Positions 1 to 11,905 of a DNA stretch of 64,000 nt are shown here, piece after piece. The notes below the pieces were generated by a model. It did not search any database. It was not told the origin of the DNA and was given only the letters and a program-made list of their open reading frames with translations. The DNA comes from Taeniopygia guttata (taxonomy: Eukaryota; Chordata; Aves; Passeriformes; Estrildidae), in NCBI RefSeq assembly GCF_048771995.1, contig NC_133043.1, positions 6,565,001 to 6,629,000 of the forward strand, in the 5' to 3' direction. Each line of letters opens with the position of its first letter. Position 1 is the first letter of the stretch. The translations under genes were made by a program, and so were the position numbers.

Positions 1-3000
1 CTTCGAAGTGGGGAGCTTTTTTGTGCCAAAGGCAAATGTCTATAGATTTATTCTATTTGGAAAAATCAAACGGCTGCAAGCCAAGCCATCCAGCTTATAA
101 AACACAACCAACCCTCCAGGGATAATTTAAAACTGACCCTGCAGCACTGAAATTCCAGCCATAGATGATGCAAAACATAATTCACCATTTCCTTATCTCC
201 TGGATGCTCCCATCAGTGTGGGCTTCAGGGACAAAGACCAGCCAGAGGAGACTGAAAGAAAGTAACAATAAAAAAATAACTGAAAAGAAAAAATAAAGTC
301 TCCAAAATAAGTTTGTGCTAATGAAGGCAAAAAGGCCTGGCAGGCCAGAAGGCAAACTTTGTCATCCACACAGCCAAGAGTTGCAAAGGCAGCCACAGTC
401 CGTGCTTTTTTCATTGTGCTCTGCCAAAATAACCCACAAAATTCTCCTGGGATGAAACAACCCACTCTCTGCAGCTCGAGCAATCCAGGCTTAGATCCTG
501 CTTCTGACTAACCCAACTGAGCTCTGGTGCTTGGTTCCTGCCATCAGGACCCCTCTGCTGGTGTTGGTGTCTCCAGCCCTCAAACCTCAAAGCACAGGGA
601 AAGTTATTTACATCTGTGAGATCTCCTACAGCCAGGGGACCTCCTGAACCCTGTTTTTTGGGGTTATGGTGAAGCAACACCTGATCCCACCACAGGTATC
701 AGTGCTGGTTGTGAACCAGTTTGGCAAGGCAGAAAAAAAAATGTACTGGGTAAGAAGCTCTTGTGGAACAGAGAAGCTGGAGGAGATTTGCCCCGTTGTG
801 TTTGCCACGAGCAGGAGCACCACGAGGAGTGTAGAGTTGGGGAAGAAGAGGGTGTAAACTGCCAGGACTGCTGTGTACTCCACCTTGCAACTCACTGCAA
901 CGGGGTTCTGCTCCAGTTCAGCAGGTGATTTCTCTGAAAAGCAGTAGGTACAGGGCTCACCCAGAGCAAAGAGAAGCAAGACTGACAGCAAAAAACGAGA
1001 TACGTGCCAAGGCTTCAGTAACAATAGAGTGATCATCCCTACAATATCAAACTCTGACAAGGGCTTTTCTGGATTTATTCCAGACTGAGCCATCTCAGCA
1101 TTCACCAAATATCCTCTTCAGATTTGCAGCACACATAGCTCTACCTGTCAGGAGACCTGACACATCACATTTCAGATGAGAGTTTCAGTGTTTTTTAATA
1201 AAAGAAACTCCACCAAACCAAACTCCATCATCACCAGCTCCCTCTCACCCCTCTGTGTCACTCTCTGTCAGCCCCTGGGCGTGTGGGATGCAGTCACCCC
1301 TCAGGGAGAATTCTTCATTCCAAATTTCCAACTGGTTTTGGTCTGCAGCCTCCCATAAAGCAGAGAGTGAAGTGCTTTAGCACTCCCCAGCCGTAGACTG
1401 CAGGGAGGAGTCACGAGCATCATCTTGCAGCACTTTATAGTGGCTGAATTTCCCCATGTGCTGCATGCAAAACACAAGCAGCTGAGATCACCTCTTTGCT
1501 AATCCCCCTCTCTCACCCACAAGCCCCTCACAGATGTCAGAGCATGCTTTGGTTTCACTGAGCACTCACACTTGGAAATTTTGAGGGACTGAGCTTGTGA
1601 CTCCAAGAGTTTTGCCAAGTAAAATATTGGCCTGCAACAATGTCCTAACAATACAAAGTAGTTGACACCATAAAATAAACAATTGCATAAAGAGAGAGTA
1701 GCAAAAGGGTATTTGGAACCACCAAGGATCTTGTGGAGGTATTACTGAGCCAGACTGGAGTTAGCAAAAGCATTTTTATGACAAAAAACAAGTGTCAATC
1801 TTTCCAACACCCCAGTCCTCACGTAGAAAATACATCTCTGCCTAGAACTGGCCTCGTTGCTGGCTTCTTCCTTCAAGTTTCATAACTTTTATAGTGTGCA
1901 GAAATCACAGAAGCAGTGAAAACAGGCTGGGACAGAGTATTCATAAAAGAGTGAGTGTCCTTATGGTTACACAGCTCCACACTCAGATATACAGCTACAG
2001 ACTGAAATGGCAAAGGGAGAACTAGAGGCTGCCATGTTCTTGTAATATAATCACAAGGAAAATGCTCTAATTCCAAGCAGGAAATCTTTGAAAGAATCAG
2101 CTGGGCTCGATTAGTAGCAGCAGTGGAACTGCTTCCCCATCATGCTGAGAATATCAGCAGAGAGCAAAGAAAATAAAAAGAGAAAATTATCATTGTTAAT
2201 TGTCAACAGAACCAGAAAAGCCCTTACCAGGTAGAATTTCATTCTCTCCAGTGTCTGTCCTTGCTGTCACTATGAAGAGTGCTAAACTGCTCATAGTCAG
2301 CAGCATCAAGCACACCTGGAAGCCTCCCTTAGTGAGCAGAAGGACACAAAAATCCTCAGAGCACATAACCAGCTGCTTGCCCTAATCACAATTTCCGTGC
2401 AAGAAATTATTTGCACTTTATTTTCAGCTCAGATTTTAGGTCCATCTAGCAGCATCCTACGCTGTCAGAAGCTTCAGGGCAGGGTGGGGATCCCCCAGCC
2501 ACTGGCTGGTGGCCATATCTGCTCATCACGTTGATCTCAGTCTCAGGCTGAGCCTGTTGCTAAAGCTGGACTAAAGCCCTGCACTAAAACACCTTTTTGG
2601 AAGCCATCACTGTGGACTAGGACAGCTTAAGTGAGGTTCCTCTGCCTTCAACAGGGTGTCTACAGATGAGAAATCCAAACCAGTCACCCCAAGCACTGGG
2701 GAAGTCCATGATGACAAGCAGTCACTCCAGAGGATGAGCCCCCACCTGTCTTAGGATGAAGCACCTCCCAGGAAGAAGTCACTCTATTTGTGCCTATTTT
2801 TTTCTGATTACAAAGAAAATAACTTAGCCTTGGCTATCTTGTAGGTTTGGTGCAATGACTCCCACTATCAATATCATCTGAAAAGCTGGTGCCTCCTTGG
2901 ATCCTGTATTATTCCAGCCTAAAGCACTATTCCCTCTCCTGAGGAGAAGGAGCATGGTGAGTAGAACAGGAACTGAGCACAGCACCGTGCTGCCAGGCCA

Positions 3001-4570
3001 CACGAACCTCCCAAAAATTCCCATTCCCTCCTGAGAAGCTGCCCAGAACACTGCTCCCCGTTCCCACGCCTCCACCGAGCACATCTTCAACACCCTGCTC
3101 AGCAGAGCAAAGCCTGGACGTGGTTTTAAAGGCCTTTCTTTGCCAAGAGAGGGATATTTCTGTGACCTTTCTCACCATTTCCTATAGCAATCTCATCTTA
3201 ATTTAAAATGTCATGCCCTGCAGCTTCCCCATAAAATTTTAAAAACACCCAACACACAAATAAACAAACAGAGCAGATGAGTTTTTCTATTAGCCCCAGA
3301 AATAACACACAGGGTAGTTTCCTGGGGATTTCTGCATTGTGGTTGGATTCTCTGGTGCCTGATAAAGGATGTGCTGTGATTGAAACTCCTTCTGTGGTTG
3401 GAGCATTTATAGCATCCCCCTATGTGCATTCTCTGCAGTCTGCTGAGGGTTGAGCTTAAATGTCAAATCTTCTCACCGTAACTATTATTAGAAGTGGTTT
3501 TTATCTTTTGAGCTGCGTATTTCACACAATTTTAGAGTTTTATAAACTACAAGAACACTATCAAAACGTTGTTTTTTTGCTGAAATTTGGGGGTCAAAAA
3601 GCAGCATGTAAGAGTGAATGTGGACGGATTAATAATCACATGCAAACACACAGCCCCACATGAGCACAGCATCCTTTCCTCCTTAGGGAACTAGGATTTA
3701 AATAAAATTAAAACACTGTTTAGAATTTGAAAATTTGCCATGACAGTCTACATAATTTCCTATTTTTAGTTAACATTTGTGGAGAAACAATCTCTTTTGT
3801 GATCACACCCTGCAAGCCTCTCTGCAGCCCCAGAAAGGTTTGTGTTCAGCTGGCCGGGATCAGCAAGACATGGGTGCAAGTTTTCACCACATGCTTTTGG
3901 AAAATCAGCACCTGGGTAAAAGGAAGAATCCTGACAATGCAGGAAAGGCAGAAAAAGCTTCTCTTGCCCAGCCACAACACAGGTATGGGCTGACACACAG
4001 CTCCAGAATCACCTCTACAAAGGTTTTTCAAATGGCAAACTTCATAGCTGGAATTTCTGAGTGTAGGACCCACAAGAGGGATAGATTTCCAAAGGACAGA
4101 GCACCCCATACTTACATTTGGGTCTATTCTTGCTCATTATAGAAATGTTGAGACACAGATTTCTGTGTGCTCCTCTCTAGAGGTGGTAGATGCACAACTC
4201 TGAATCTTGGCCTGTTCTCGCTATGGCAAAAACAGTTTGTCATCTTGTTTTCCTCATCAAAATGCAAAGTTTTGGCAGCCCTGAGGTATCTTTTTCACAT
4301 TTGTAAAGCAGCCCAGTTTGTTTCATAGATTTGATAATGCATCCACGTCCCTTGCCTTGTTTGCCTGATGGTGTGCAGAGAAACAGGGTGTTTTCAAAAA
4401 ATAGAAACTACTTCTGTAAATCACTCATCATGCCACTGTCACCAGCCATTTTCCAGAGCCATCATCACGTCAAACCCCACATCCACTTCAGACTTTGAAT
4501 GGTAACACCAGTTCCATTTAGCTGACTGAGAAGGACGTAGGGCACGGCACACAAAAATCAGAATGCCTTT
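1..4570. other. intergenic, nothing recognised
   Basis: No exon with supporting splice sites, no RNA gene and no repeat family that I can name. A 160-codon open frame on the minus strand (626-1108) is leucine-rich but resembles no family I know, and I treat it as chance. Confidence 0.6.
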
Positions 4571-4572
4571 CC

Positions 4573-4643
4573 TGTCACAGCACATGTCACAGTTGAGATG
4601 GCCACAGTACACAGAGTGTCACCACACAATTCCAGAAGGCTTC
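4573..4643 (+). repeat. unclassified dispersed repeat, copy 1
   Basis: About 70 bases (TGTCACAGCACATGTCACAG ... ACAGAGTGTCACCA, then ACAATTCCAGA) match 40012-40071 on the same strand, apart from a small indel. A looser duplicate follows within 50 bases (4660-4690). The class is unknown. Confidence 0.6.
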
Positions 4644-4875
4644 AACCCATACAGAGCAGCACCACACCACTTCAGAGGGCTGCAAACATCACCCTTCTTG
4701 TGCTTTCCCCACCCTTTTACACCCTGATGTCCCTGCACTGCCCCGTGTGCCCTCTGCTCCCTTGGGTGGCTGCTCAGCACCCCTGGGCACTCCCTGGCTC
4801 ATTGCTGCCAGTGCTGCTCACCTGCTTTTCACAGCTGGAACATCTGGGGATGGGGCTGGGCCACAACCCCACTGC

Positions 4876-5139
4876 CAGTGACACAAACTGTGCCACACAC
4901 AGCCCAGTGACACAAACTGTGACACACACAACCCCAGTGACACAAACTGTGCCACACACAGCCCAGGGACACAAACTGTACCACACACAGCCCCAGTGAC
5001 ACAAACTGTGCCCCACACACAGCCCAGTGACACAAACTGTGTGCCACACACAGCCCAGGGACACAAACTGTGTGCCACACACAGCCCCAGGGACACAAAC
5101 TGTGCCACACAGAGCCCCAGTGCCAGTGACACAAACTGC
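4876..5139. repeat. minisatellite, 29-33 bp unit, ~9 copies
   Basis: Tandem repeats of a unit built on CAGTGACACAAACTGTGCC and ACACACAGCC, with lengths varying from 29 to about 33 bases by small CC or GT insertions. Copies alternate between CAGTGAC and CAGGGAC starts. All three minus-strand frames stay open through much of it, giving cysteine-valine-rich pseudo-peptides. I do not regard these as genes. Confidence 0.95.
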
Positions 5140-5513
5140 TGTCAGCTTCTCCAGCAATGTAAGACACTGAATTGATTCTCAGGAGAACCACACAGAAATG
5201 AGCAGGCAGCCAAACCACGGGCACAGACCAAGGCTGTTCCAATAACCGCACTCAGCCATCAAAAGGTCTCTCTGGTATTGTTAAAGAAGAAAAGGACCAT
5301 CACAGGACCAAGAGCCAGCACAAACAGCAGGTGCCAGGTGACCTCCCCACCCTCCCAGCTGGTTCCTCCAGAGCAGGGATGTGTTGGAGACCTGGATGCT
5401 GAGAATTTGAGACTTTCTGTGCTGACAGGCACTGACCCCCAAGAGAACACTGCATTTCACTTGAGGCCGTGGAGAAGGCTTCCAAAATTAAATGATAGCT
5501 CTGGGATTACAGG

Positions 5514-5855
5514 TGTGTAGGTTGATTAGAAGTGTGCAATATCACAGGGTGGAAAACTTAGAGTTTAAGGGTTTAGAATATAGTAATATATATAAAGCAA
5601 GATGGAGGTTTTAGGGCAGAGGCTGCTCCTTCTTCTTCACCTTCTTCTCCACCTTCTTCTCCATGGGTTTGGGTGGTATTATGTAACCGGACAGAAAAGT
5701 CCTCATTGCTGACTTTGAGCGATCAGTTATTGAATTAAAAGTGAAAATAATTGAGGTGCCATTTCTTAATTGGATATTTTGGCTTTAAAAGGTCTTGTAA
5801 AGAAAGATTGTTAGCAATTTTGTGCCTTGTTAGTGGAATACTGAAGAATTCAATC
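5514..5855 (+). mobile_element. probable LTR fragment sharing the AAGATGGAGG U3 module
   Basis: The segment carries AAGATGGAGG followed by a short CTTCTTC-rich repeat with a 12-base period (about 5628-5664) ending CTCCATGGG. This is the same module seen in the LTRs at 9203 and 10723. Downstream AT-rich sequence with GATCAGTTATT and TTTGTGCCTTGTTAG resembles avian ERVL-type LTR sequence as I recall it. Both ends and the lack of a clear AATAAA suggest a degraded or partial copy. Confidence 0.5.
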
Positions 5856-5859
5856 CTTG

Positions 5860-8800
5860 GCAGAGGTAGAAAAGGGAAGCTGCGAAGTGGCAGGTATGGA
5901 TTTCAGCAGTCTGTGTCCAGATGTTCCTCACCTGACCAGCACTGCACTTCTTGCCCTGCACCATCAAGACCTGGCATCCCAGACAGGTGAAAATGGGATT
6001 TCCAGAGGCTTCTCTGAGGCCACAGGACAGCGTGGAAGTGGCAGGTGCTGAGCTGTTTGCTTTCACTGGCTCTGGAGCTCTCACTGTTTGCATGTTTGGC
6101 GTAAGAGGAGAGGGACACATGAATCACTGTGCCTAAAAGAAGCTGACACTTAGGAGGGCCATAGCAAAAACAGTGACAATTTCTCCCTTTCTGAGCTGAG
6201 CAGATGTTTAAAACTATGTCGGTGACCTCCAAACCATAAACATTTCTCAGACACTTGTAGATGTGGCTTGCAAAAATAAAAGAGGAGTCCGATGTAAAGC
6301 AGAGGTCCTTGCTAAGCCAGCCCCCTTCCAGCAGTGGGAATGTCAAAAATGTTTGACCTCCAAATAAGCACATTATAAACAATGTTATTAATGGTTATAC
6401 TTTCACTAAAATGAGTCTCCCTGTTTGTTTAACGTGCAGCAAGCTGGTTGGAGTGCACACAGTTTCGTGGCCAAGCCACATTAAAGCAGGATGGGGAATT
6501 TGCTCCTGGTGTTTCCAGCTCCACTGCTGGAAGGGGTGGTGGATGGCAGGAGGGGAGAGAGACACAGCTAACCCCAGCAGCATCGGGATCCCTGGCATCA
6601 TTTCATGTTTAGAGACCCACCCTGTGCCTTGAATCACCAAGTAACCACCCCCCAACAGCTGGGGTGGATGTGAGAGGTCATCACTTCTTCATGAAAACAA
6701 AATAGTCTCCAATTTCAGCACAAGCAGATGTCCCCATCCACGTGCAAAGTCCACTGAGGATTCAGCCAGCCCAGAAAAAGGTGCTTTTGCCTTGGGAGGA
6801 GGACAAGAAACAAGTGAGGTGCTCCACCAGCACTTGTCTCTCTTCCCCATGTATTCCCATACACAAGATGTATGCTACAGACACTATAACTGTACTACAT
6901 TTCCAAAAAAACATCCCTGTGATCCTGCAACCTTCCTGCAAACAAAGCTGGGCCTAAGCAGCCAGTCTACATCCTAACTACATCCCAAAGGACTTTGGGG
7001 CTTGTCCACCACAACAGTTAATGTGTAAAAAATTCTCTTTTTACACAATTCTAACCCAGGTGCCAGATGTGGGGGCAGCTGGAGGGCACAGCAGCAAATG
7101 AGATGGGAACTTTCAGCTCAGAATTGTGCAGAGTGACAGAGGTGAACATTACAGAACAGGTGCCCAGAGCCTTGGCTTCCAAGCTCCTCCTTTGCATCAG
7201 CCAACATCAGCTGCAGGGAGACCCATGGACACATCCTGAGGAGAGGCTCTGCTAATAGCAGGATTTTTACAGGTCTCCTAAGGCCAGCAAGGAAATTCTC
7301 AACAAAAATCACATTGGGTTTGGTCCTACCTGAGCCAGCCCAGGTGCTGTGTCCCTGTAACCAAGGGGAGCTGGCTCTGAGGCAAACAGGGAGGAGCTGA
7401 ACCACTTCTGGTGTCGTTCATGAGTCTGAATATTTCAAACATTTCAAACCCGATCCTCAAACTGCTAAACCTTCCCAAGTGACCACACTGCAGCAGCCAA
7501 AGGTTTTGATGTAAGGAGTTCAGGCTCCCACTGAAAGTGTTTCAAATCAAGGGTTAACACAAACCCTGGGAGAAAATACAGAATGAAATGGAGGTGTCCA
7601 ACAGTTTTCCTAGCTGTGCAGATGAGCAATGGTGTACCAAGCACCAAGAAAAAAAATAAAAGTAGGAACCCAACCAAAGAGCAAGGCAACAATAACAGCA
7701 GCAAAGGGAAGAAGCAGAAGGAATTGAATATTCCTGCACTGAAAGTCTGCACTTTGATGGATTTCCCTGCACAACCTTGGGCAGTTCACAGAGGCCAAGC
7801 CAGAACTGCTGGGTCAGGGTGGCCCTGGCAGCACAGGACAGACAGGCAGCAATCCCTCCCTGCTCGGATCCTTCCAGTGACAAGGACAAGATATTCCTTC
7901 CCAGTTTCACTGGCACAGTGAGAAGATGCACACCGAGTGCTCTCACAGCATCACTCAAGGCCACGAGCATTTTATTTTAGACAGCTGCCTGATTGCTTTT
8001 ACCACTTAAGGCCTCATCCACATCTAATGACATTCCTCCAGGTCAGTCCAATTTTCTACACTGATAAATCCCTTCCCTCCACCCCCAAGACATCAGTTAC
8101 TGTCTCCCTTATTTTATGAGCACAGAAAAAAGCCCACAGCAGACTAAACACCTCCCTTGCCTTGAAAGATTTTGTGGAGCAGCAACTTGCCATTAAGGAC
8201 AAAACAAGCTGATAGCCCAGCAGCATCCAAGGAAATGAAAAGCAGATGAAGATCCAGTTTTTGTAAGCTCCAAGAACATTCAGAGAGGCACAGAAGTGGC
8301 AGGGAATTGCACACTGAAAGGACAGCACTCAGGGACCCCCAGAGGTAAAGCCATAACTGTGATTTCTATTGAATGAGTGCTGGGATAAAACTCAGTGTGC
8401 CCATCCTTTCCCATCAGAACAGAATTTGCTCACAGAAAGCTCCACTGCCTCCAGCTTTGGCCACATTATGGAGGAAGTCACAGGGACTGAGGAATGTGCA
8501 CCAGGGAGAGCAAATAAACAGAGGTGTGCAAATCTGCTAAAAATAACCCAGGAATTGTGGCTCTTGGAGGGGAACACAGGCACTCAGTTGTTCACCACCA
8601 TCTACCACAATTGAGGCCTTGTCTGAACAGGTGGGTGGCTTTCCTGGCAAATCCTCTCTTAGAAAAAACACCACGCAGAAAAATCCCTCCTCAATCATTC
8701 CTGCAGCCCCTCTGTTTTCATCTAGATTCTTGCCAGAGGTTGTCAAAACAAGAAAGAAAAATAAAGCTCCAACGTGTTCTTTGCTGTTTTCTCACTGCTT

Positions 8801-9035
8801 CCCAGGGCACTGATGTGTTGTTCCAGGCAGCCCAAAACTGAATGCCAGAGTGCTGGTGACAAGGGCAGGGCTGGCAGGGGACACAGAGCCAGCAGTGCCA
8901 GAGACAGGCAGCAGCCTGGCTGGGGCTCCCATGCAAGGAGCCAGTAGGTGTCAGAACTCAAACTGTCCCTCAGACATTTTTGGAGGTTCCAGGTCCAGGT
9001 CAGAAGCATTTGAGACCCTGGCAGGCAGCTGGAAA
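5860..9035. other. intergenic, nothing recognised
   Basis: Unique-looking sequence between two LTR segments, without a supportable gene or named repeat. Confidence 0.55.
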
Positions 9036-9039
9036 CAGC

Positions 9040-9598
9040 TGTGATTTTGGATTTGAACCATGGAATGATTTGCCAACCTTGCAGAAGAACAAGAAGTCAC
9101 AAAAGTTTAGATATTAGAGTAGAAGTAGTCACAAAGTAGAGGGAAGAATTTTTGAGTGTTGTACAGGGGGTTTTGGTTTTGTACACAGGGGTCAGAGGTT
9201 TTAAGATGGAGGGATTTGGGCCTGCCCTGTCCTCCCTCTTTCTTCTTCCTTACCTCCATGTTCTTGGTGATGTTGGCACTCACAGATTGGTTTAGAGTAG
9301 AAAGGCACCATTTAATATAGGTAATAGGCATTGGGGAAAAACTGTACCCATGTAACACGTAATGTACCATATAAAAGACAGCAGCAGCCCTGGGCAGAGG
9401 GGGAGAGAAGAAGCAGTCGGGAGTCAGAGAGGATGTCAGGGTGTGTGTGTGCCTCTGCCTGAGCTGTGAGCAAACCACAGCAGCCCCAGAAGAAAATCTT
9501 TTAGATAACTTGCAATAAACTGCCTTGAGACCGGACAACAGACACTGCTGAGCCTTTCTTTGGAAGCACGGCTTGGAGGAGAGACTTTTCCACCACAC
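9040..9598 (+). mobile_element. probable retroviral solo LTR with TATA and poly(A) signals
   Basis: This segment has the order of parts of an LTR on the plus strand. It opens TGTGATTTTGG and has a U3 module AAGATGGAGGG...CTTCTTC...CTCCATG (about 9203-9260) like that of the LTR at 10485. A TATAAAA box lies at 9370-9376 and an AATAAA at 9514-9519, followed by CTGCCTTGAGACCGG, a typical avian R/U5 sequence. The left end is inferred from the TG. The right end is only approximate, and I found no convincing target-site duplication. No viral genes adjoin. Confidence 0.72.
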
Positions 9599-10484
9599 AG
9601 AGCCACCCTGACCCAGGGTGAGCTCCAGCAAGTAGGACCTGGAAGTGGGGTTGAATTACAGATCCCTGGGTTCTCTAAACGGAGAAACACAAGCAGCAGG
9701 CACAGCAGGAGGAGGGCAGCATGTGATGGAGAGCTCAGCAGAGGCACTGAGAGATGGGGTTGTGTAAGACTGGGGTTGCAAACCCAACCCACTGCTAAGA
9801 GACATAAGCACTCAGATTTGTTTTCCAATTCCAGCCTCAAAGCTCAGTGTGGGCAAACCTCCCAGAGTCAGCAGTGATCTGTGTGTGTTAAGAAATCGCC
9901 TTGCATCAAAATTTCCTGGTGATCTTTTATTTCTTTGACTCCTCCCTTAATTTAAATGTTGCAAACCCAGATAACCCCAAATCTCCCAAAGCAGAACTTC
10001 AAAATAAATATATTTTTGTCTTTTTTTTTTTTTTTCTCCTCCCCTTTTTGGCCGGACTTCTCGGAAGTCTCCTTTCATCTCACCCAAGTCTGAAATTTGC
10101 TGAAAGGCTCCTTAGAGGGTACTGAGCACATTTCCCAACACCACAGAGCACACACAGCAGCAGGACAGCAGTCTTCCATCTCTCACTTTCCATAGTGTAA
10201 ACCCAAGCTTAGACTCAGATTAGCTGATCTGGGTGCAGAGGATGGGCACAAGGACCACAGACATTATCTTTGCTCTAGCCCTTCACTGGGGACGGAGGCA
10301 GGCCCATCTCCTGCACTCTTACACCTTATTTCCTCATTTCTGGAGCAGACACGATGGATGGCAGGAGCCCAGCTCCAACAGGAGCACTGGAACTCCTTGA
10401 AAGGGGTGACACAGCCAGACCAGGACACGGGGAACAGCACAGACCGTGTCACCAGAGCTGTTAACCACCAAAAAATACAGCGCT

Positions 10485-11101
10485 GGTGGGAATCCAGGGC
10501 TTCCCTCTGGCTGCCCTGGCAGGTCTGGGACCCTGGCAGGGGTCAGGAACCCCGCTGGACAGAGCCCCCAGAGACACTGTCTGTGATCTCTGTCCATGGA
10601 AAAGAGTTTTCAATCTTACAGGATGAATTACAAGCTCTGAGTGTTTGATAGAAGTAATAATTAAGTGTGGCACGGGTGCAAAAGTAAAATTTTAGGATTC
10701 TAGATAAGGGGTCCAAAGGGGACAAGATGGAGGAAATTGGGTGTGTCTTGTCCTTTTCCTCCTTCTTCATGCCCTCCATGTTTCACTGTGGTGTTGGCAT
10801 TTTTCTGTTGGTTCAGGCTGGGGACACACTGTCCAACGTAGGTGACAGATATTGGCACGTTATTGTAAATCCAGCACAGGTAGTTTCTGGTATTTAATGT
10901 TTGTACCATCCCACTGAGGGCAGAGCCCCACACGCTGCCCTGCAGGACAGAGCTGCGGCAGGGCAGCAGAACATGTTAGAGATAAACAGAATAAACAACC
11001 TTGAAACAGCACAGACGAATTATGGCTTCTGCTTTGGCAATGGGGCTGACAGACAGAGACTTTCTACAATCTCAGAATCATCAATACCTCAGATTCTGAC
11101 A
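10485..11101 (+). mobile_element. solo LTR of an endogenous retrovirus, family A copy 1
   Basis: A ~615-base LTR-like unit near-identical to the inverted copy at 51987-52603. Read on the plus strand it starts TGGGAATCC (one or two bases are ambiguous) and ends TTCTGACA. U3 carries the AAGATGGAGG / CTTCTTCATG module near 10723-10775. A TATTTAA box lies at 10891-10897 and an AATAAA signal at 10990-10995, followed by CAACCTTG, the usual avian LTR arrangement. Flanks suggest a target-site duplication, CGCTGG at 10481-10486 versus CACTGG at 11102-11107 (one mismatch); using it places the left end at 10487. No gag/pol/env reading frame adjoins it, so it is a solo LTR. An open frame of 78 codons on the opposite strand is shared by both copies and is probably fortuitous. 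Confidence 0.85.
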
Positions 11102-11508
11102 CACTGGTGCTTTCCCCACCTCCCATGGGTGCCAAACCCCTTTCTGGGCAGCATTTAAAGTGATTTCATTCCTGGCCCACAGCAGCGCTTACCACAGCTT
11201 GTGCCAGCAGCAGAGACCAGGTAACTCAACTGGCCTCTGCTCACCTCAACCTGCCTCCCACCCACCCTGGGCCAGCACAGCAGGGTTGGGGTCCCCATGC
11301 AGGGTTTGGGGTCTCAGGGCTCTGTGCTGGGCACAGACTGGCTTTAAAGGAGTCAGGCACTGCTCTCTGTGGTCCGGGACAGGACCATCCATCCCCTGTT
11401 CCAGCTCACACCACAGCAACCCCTGCAGCTCCTCAGCTCCCCGTGCCAGGTCAGTGGAGCTGAGCAGGCTGCAAAAGCACCAGGGTGTTCTTCTGATGGC
11501 TGGAGAGG

Positions 11509-11905
11509 TGCCCAGAACAGAGGCTAGACAGAGTTACAAGAATAAAGTGGGTATTTATAAAAGGCCTTCAGCAGTTACACCTTGGGCAGTGCAAGAACCT
11601 CCCAGAGGTTACACCCAAGGTGGATGATGGTCACGAGGTTTTTATACAGATGTAAGTTTGGTCTATTTGCATATCAGAGGTTAATTGTGCAATTTTAGCT
11701 TCAGGTAATGAAGTCATTTACCCAAATTCACTGTAGTTGACATTTTTCAGGGCCTGAGGCAGTATGGTATCTGTTTCAGGCCTAGAGGGAAATAGTTTTC
11801 TCTGAATAAAACAGGAGAACAGCACCTGACAGGCTGTGGAGTTCTAGAGTTGTACACTAAAGCAGTACTGAGCTGAGAAATACAACATCTAAAACTTAAG
11901 GCATC
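11509..11905 (-). mobile_element. ERVL-like solo LTR, family B copy 1
   Basis: A ~397-base unit homologous to 53702-54489. Shared blocks include CACCTTGGGCA, CCTCCCAGAGG, TTACACCCAAG, CATATCAG/GGTTAATTGT and CTTCAGGTAATGAAGTCA. Orientation is minus: TATAAAA (11640-11646 reversed) precedes a decayed poly(A) signal region (TATAAATACC) and then CACTTTATTCTTGTAACTCTG, the usual tail of this LTR class. Bounds come from the alignment of the two copies. No clear target-site duplication was found. Confidence 0.75.

Noticed and set aside
626..1108. 160-codon minus-strand frame with hydrophobic stretches
   Set aside because: The hydrophobic runs could suggest membrane segments, but there is no homology or splice context I can recognise.
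4774..5157. Cysteine/valine-rich repeat protein encoded by the 4.9-kb minisatellite
   Set aside because: All three minus-strand frames are open because the array lacks stops. The unit length is variable and not a multiple of three in all copies.
10700..10933. Conserved 77-78-codon frame on the antisense strand of both family A LTRs
   Set aside because: The two copies are ~97% identical overall, so a shared frame is expected without selection. It runs antisense to LTR transcription.
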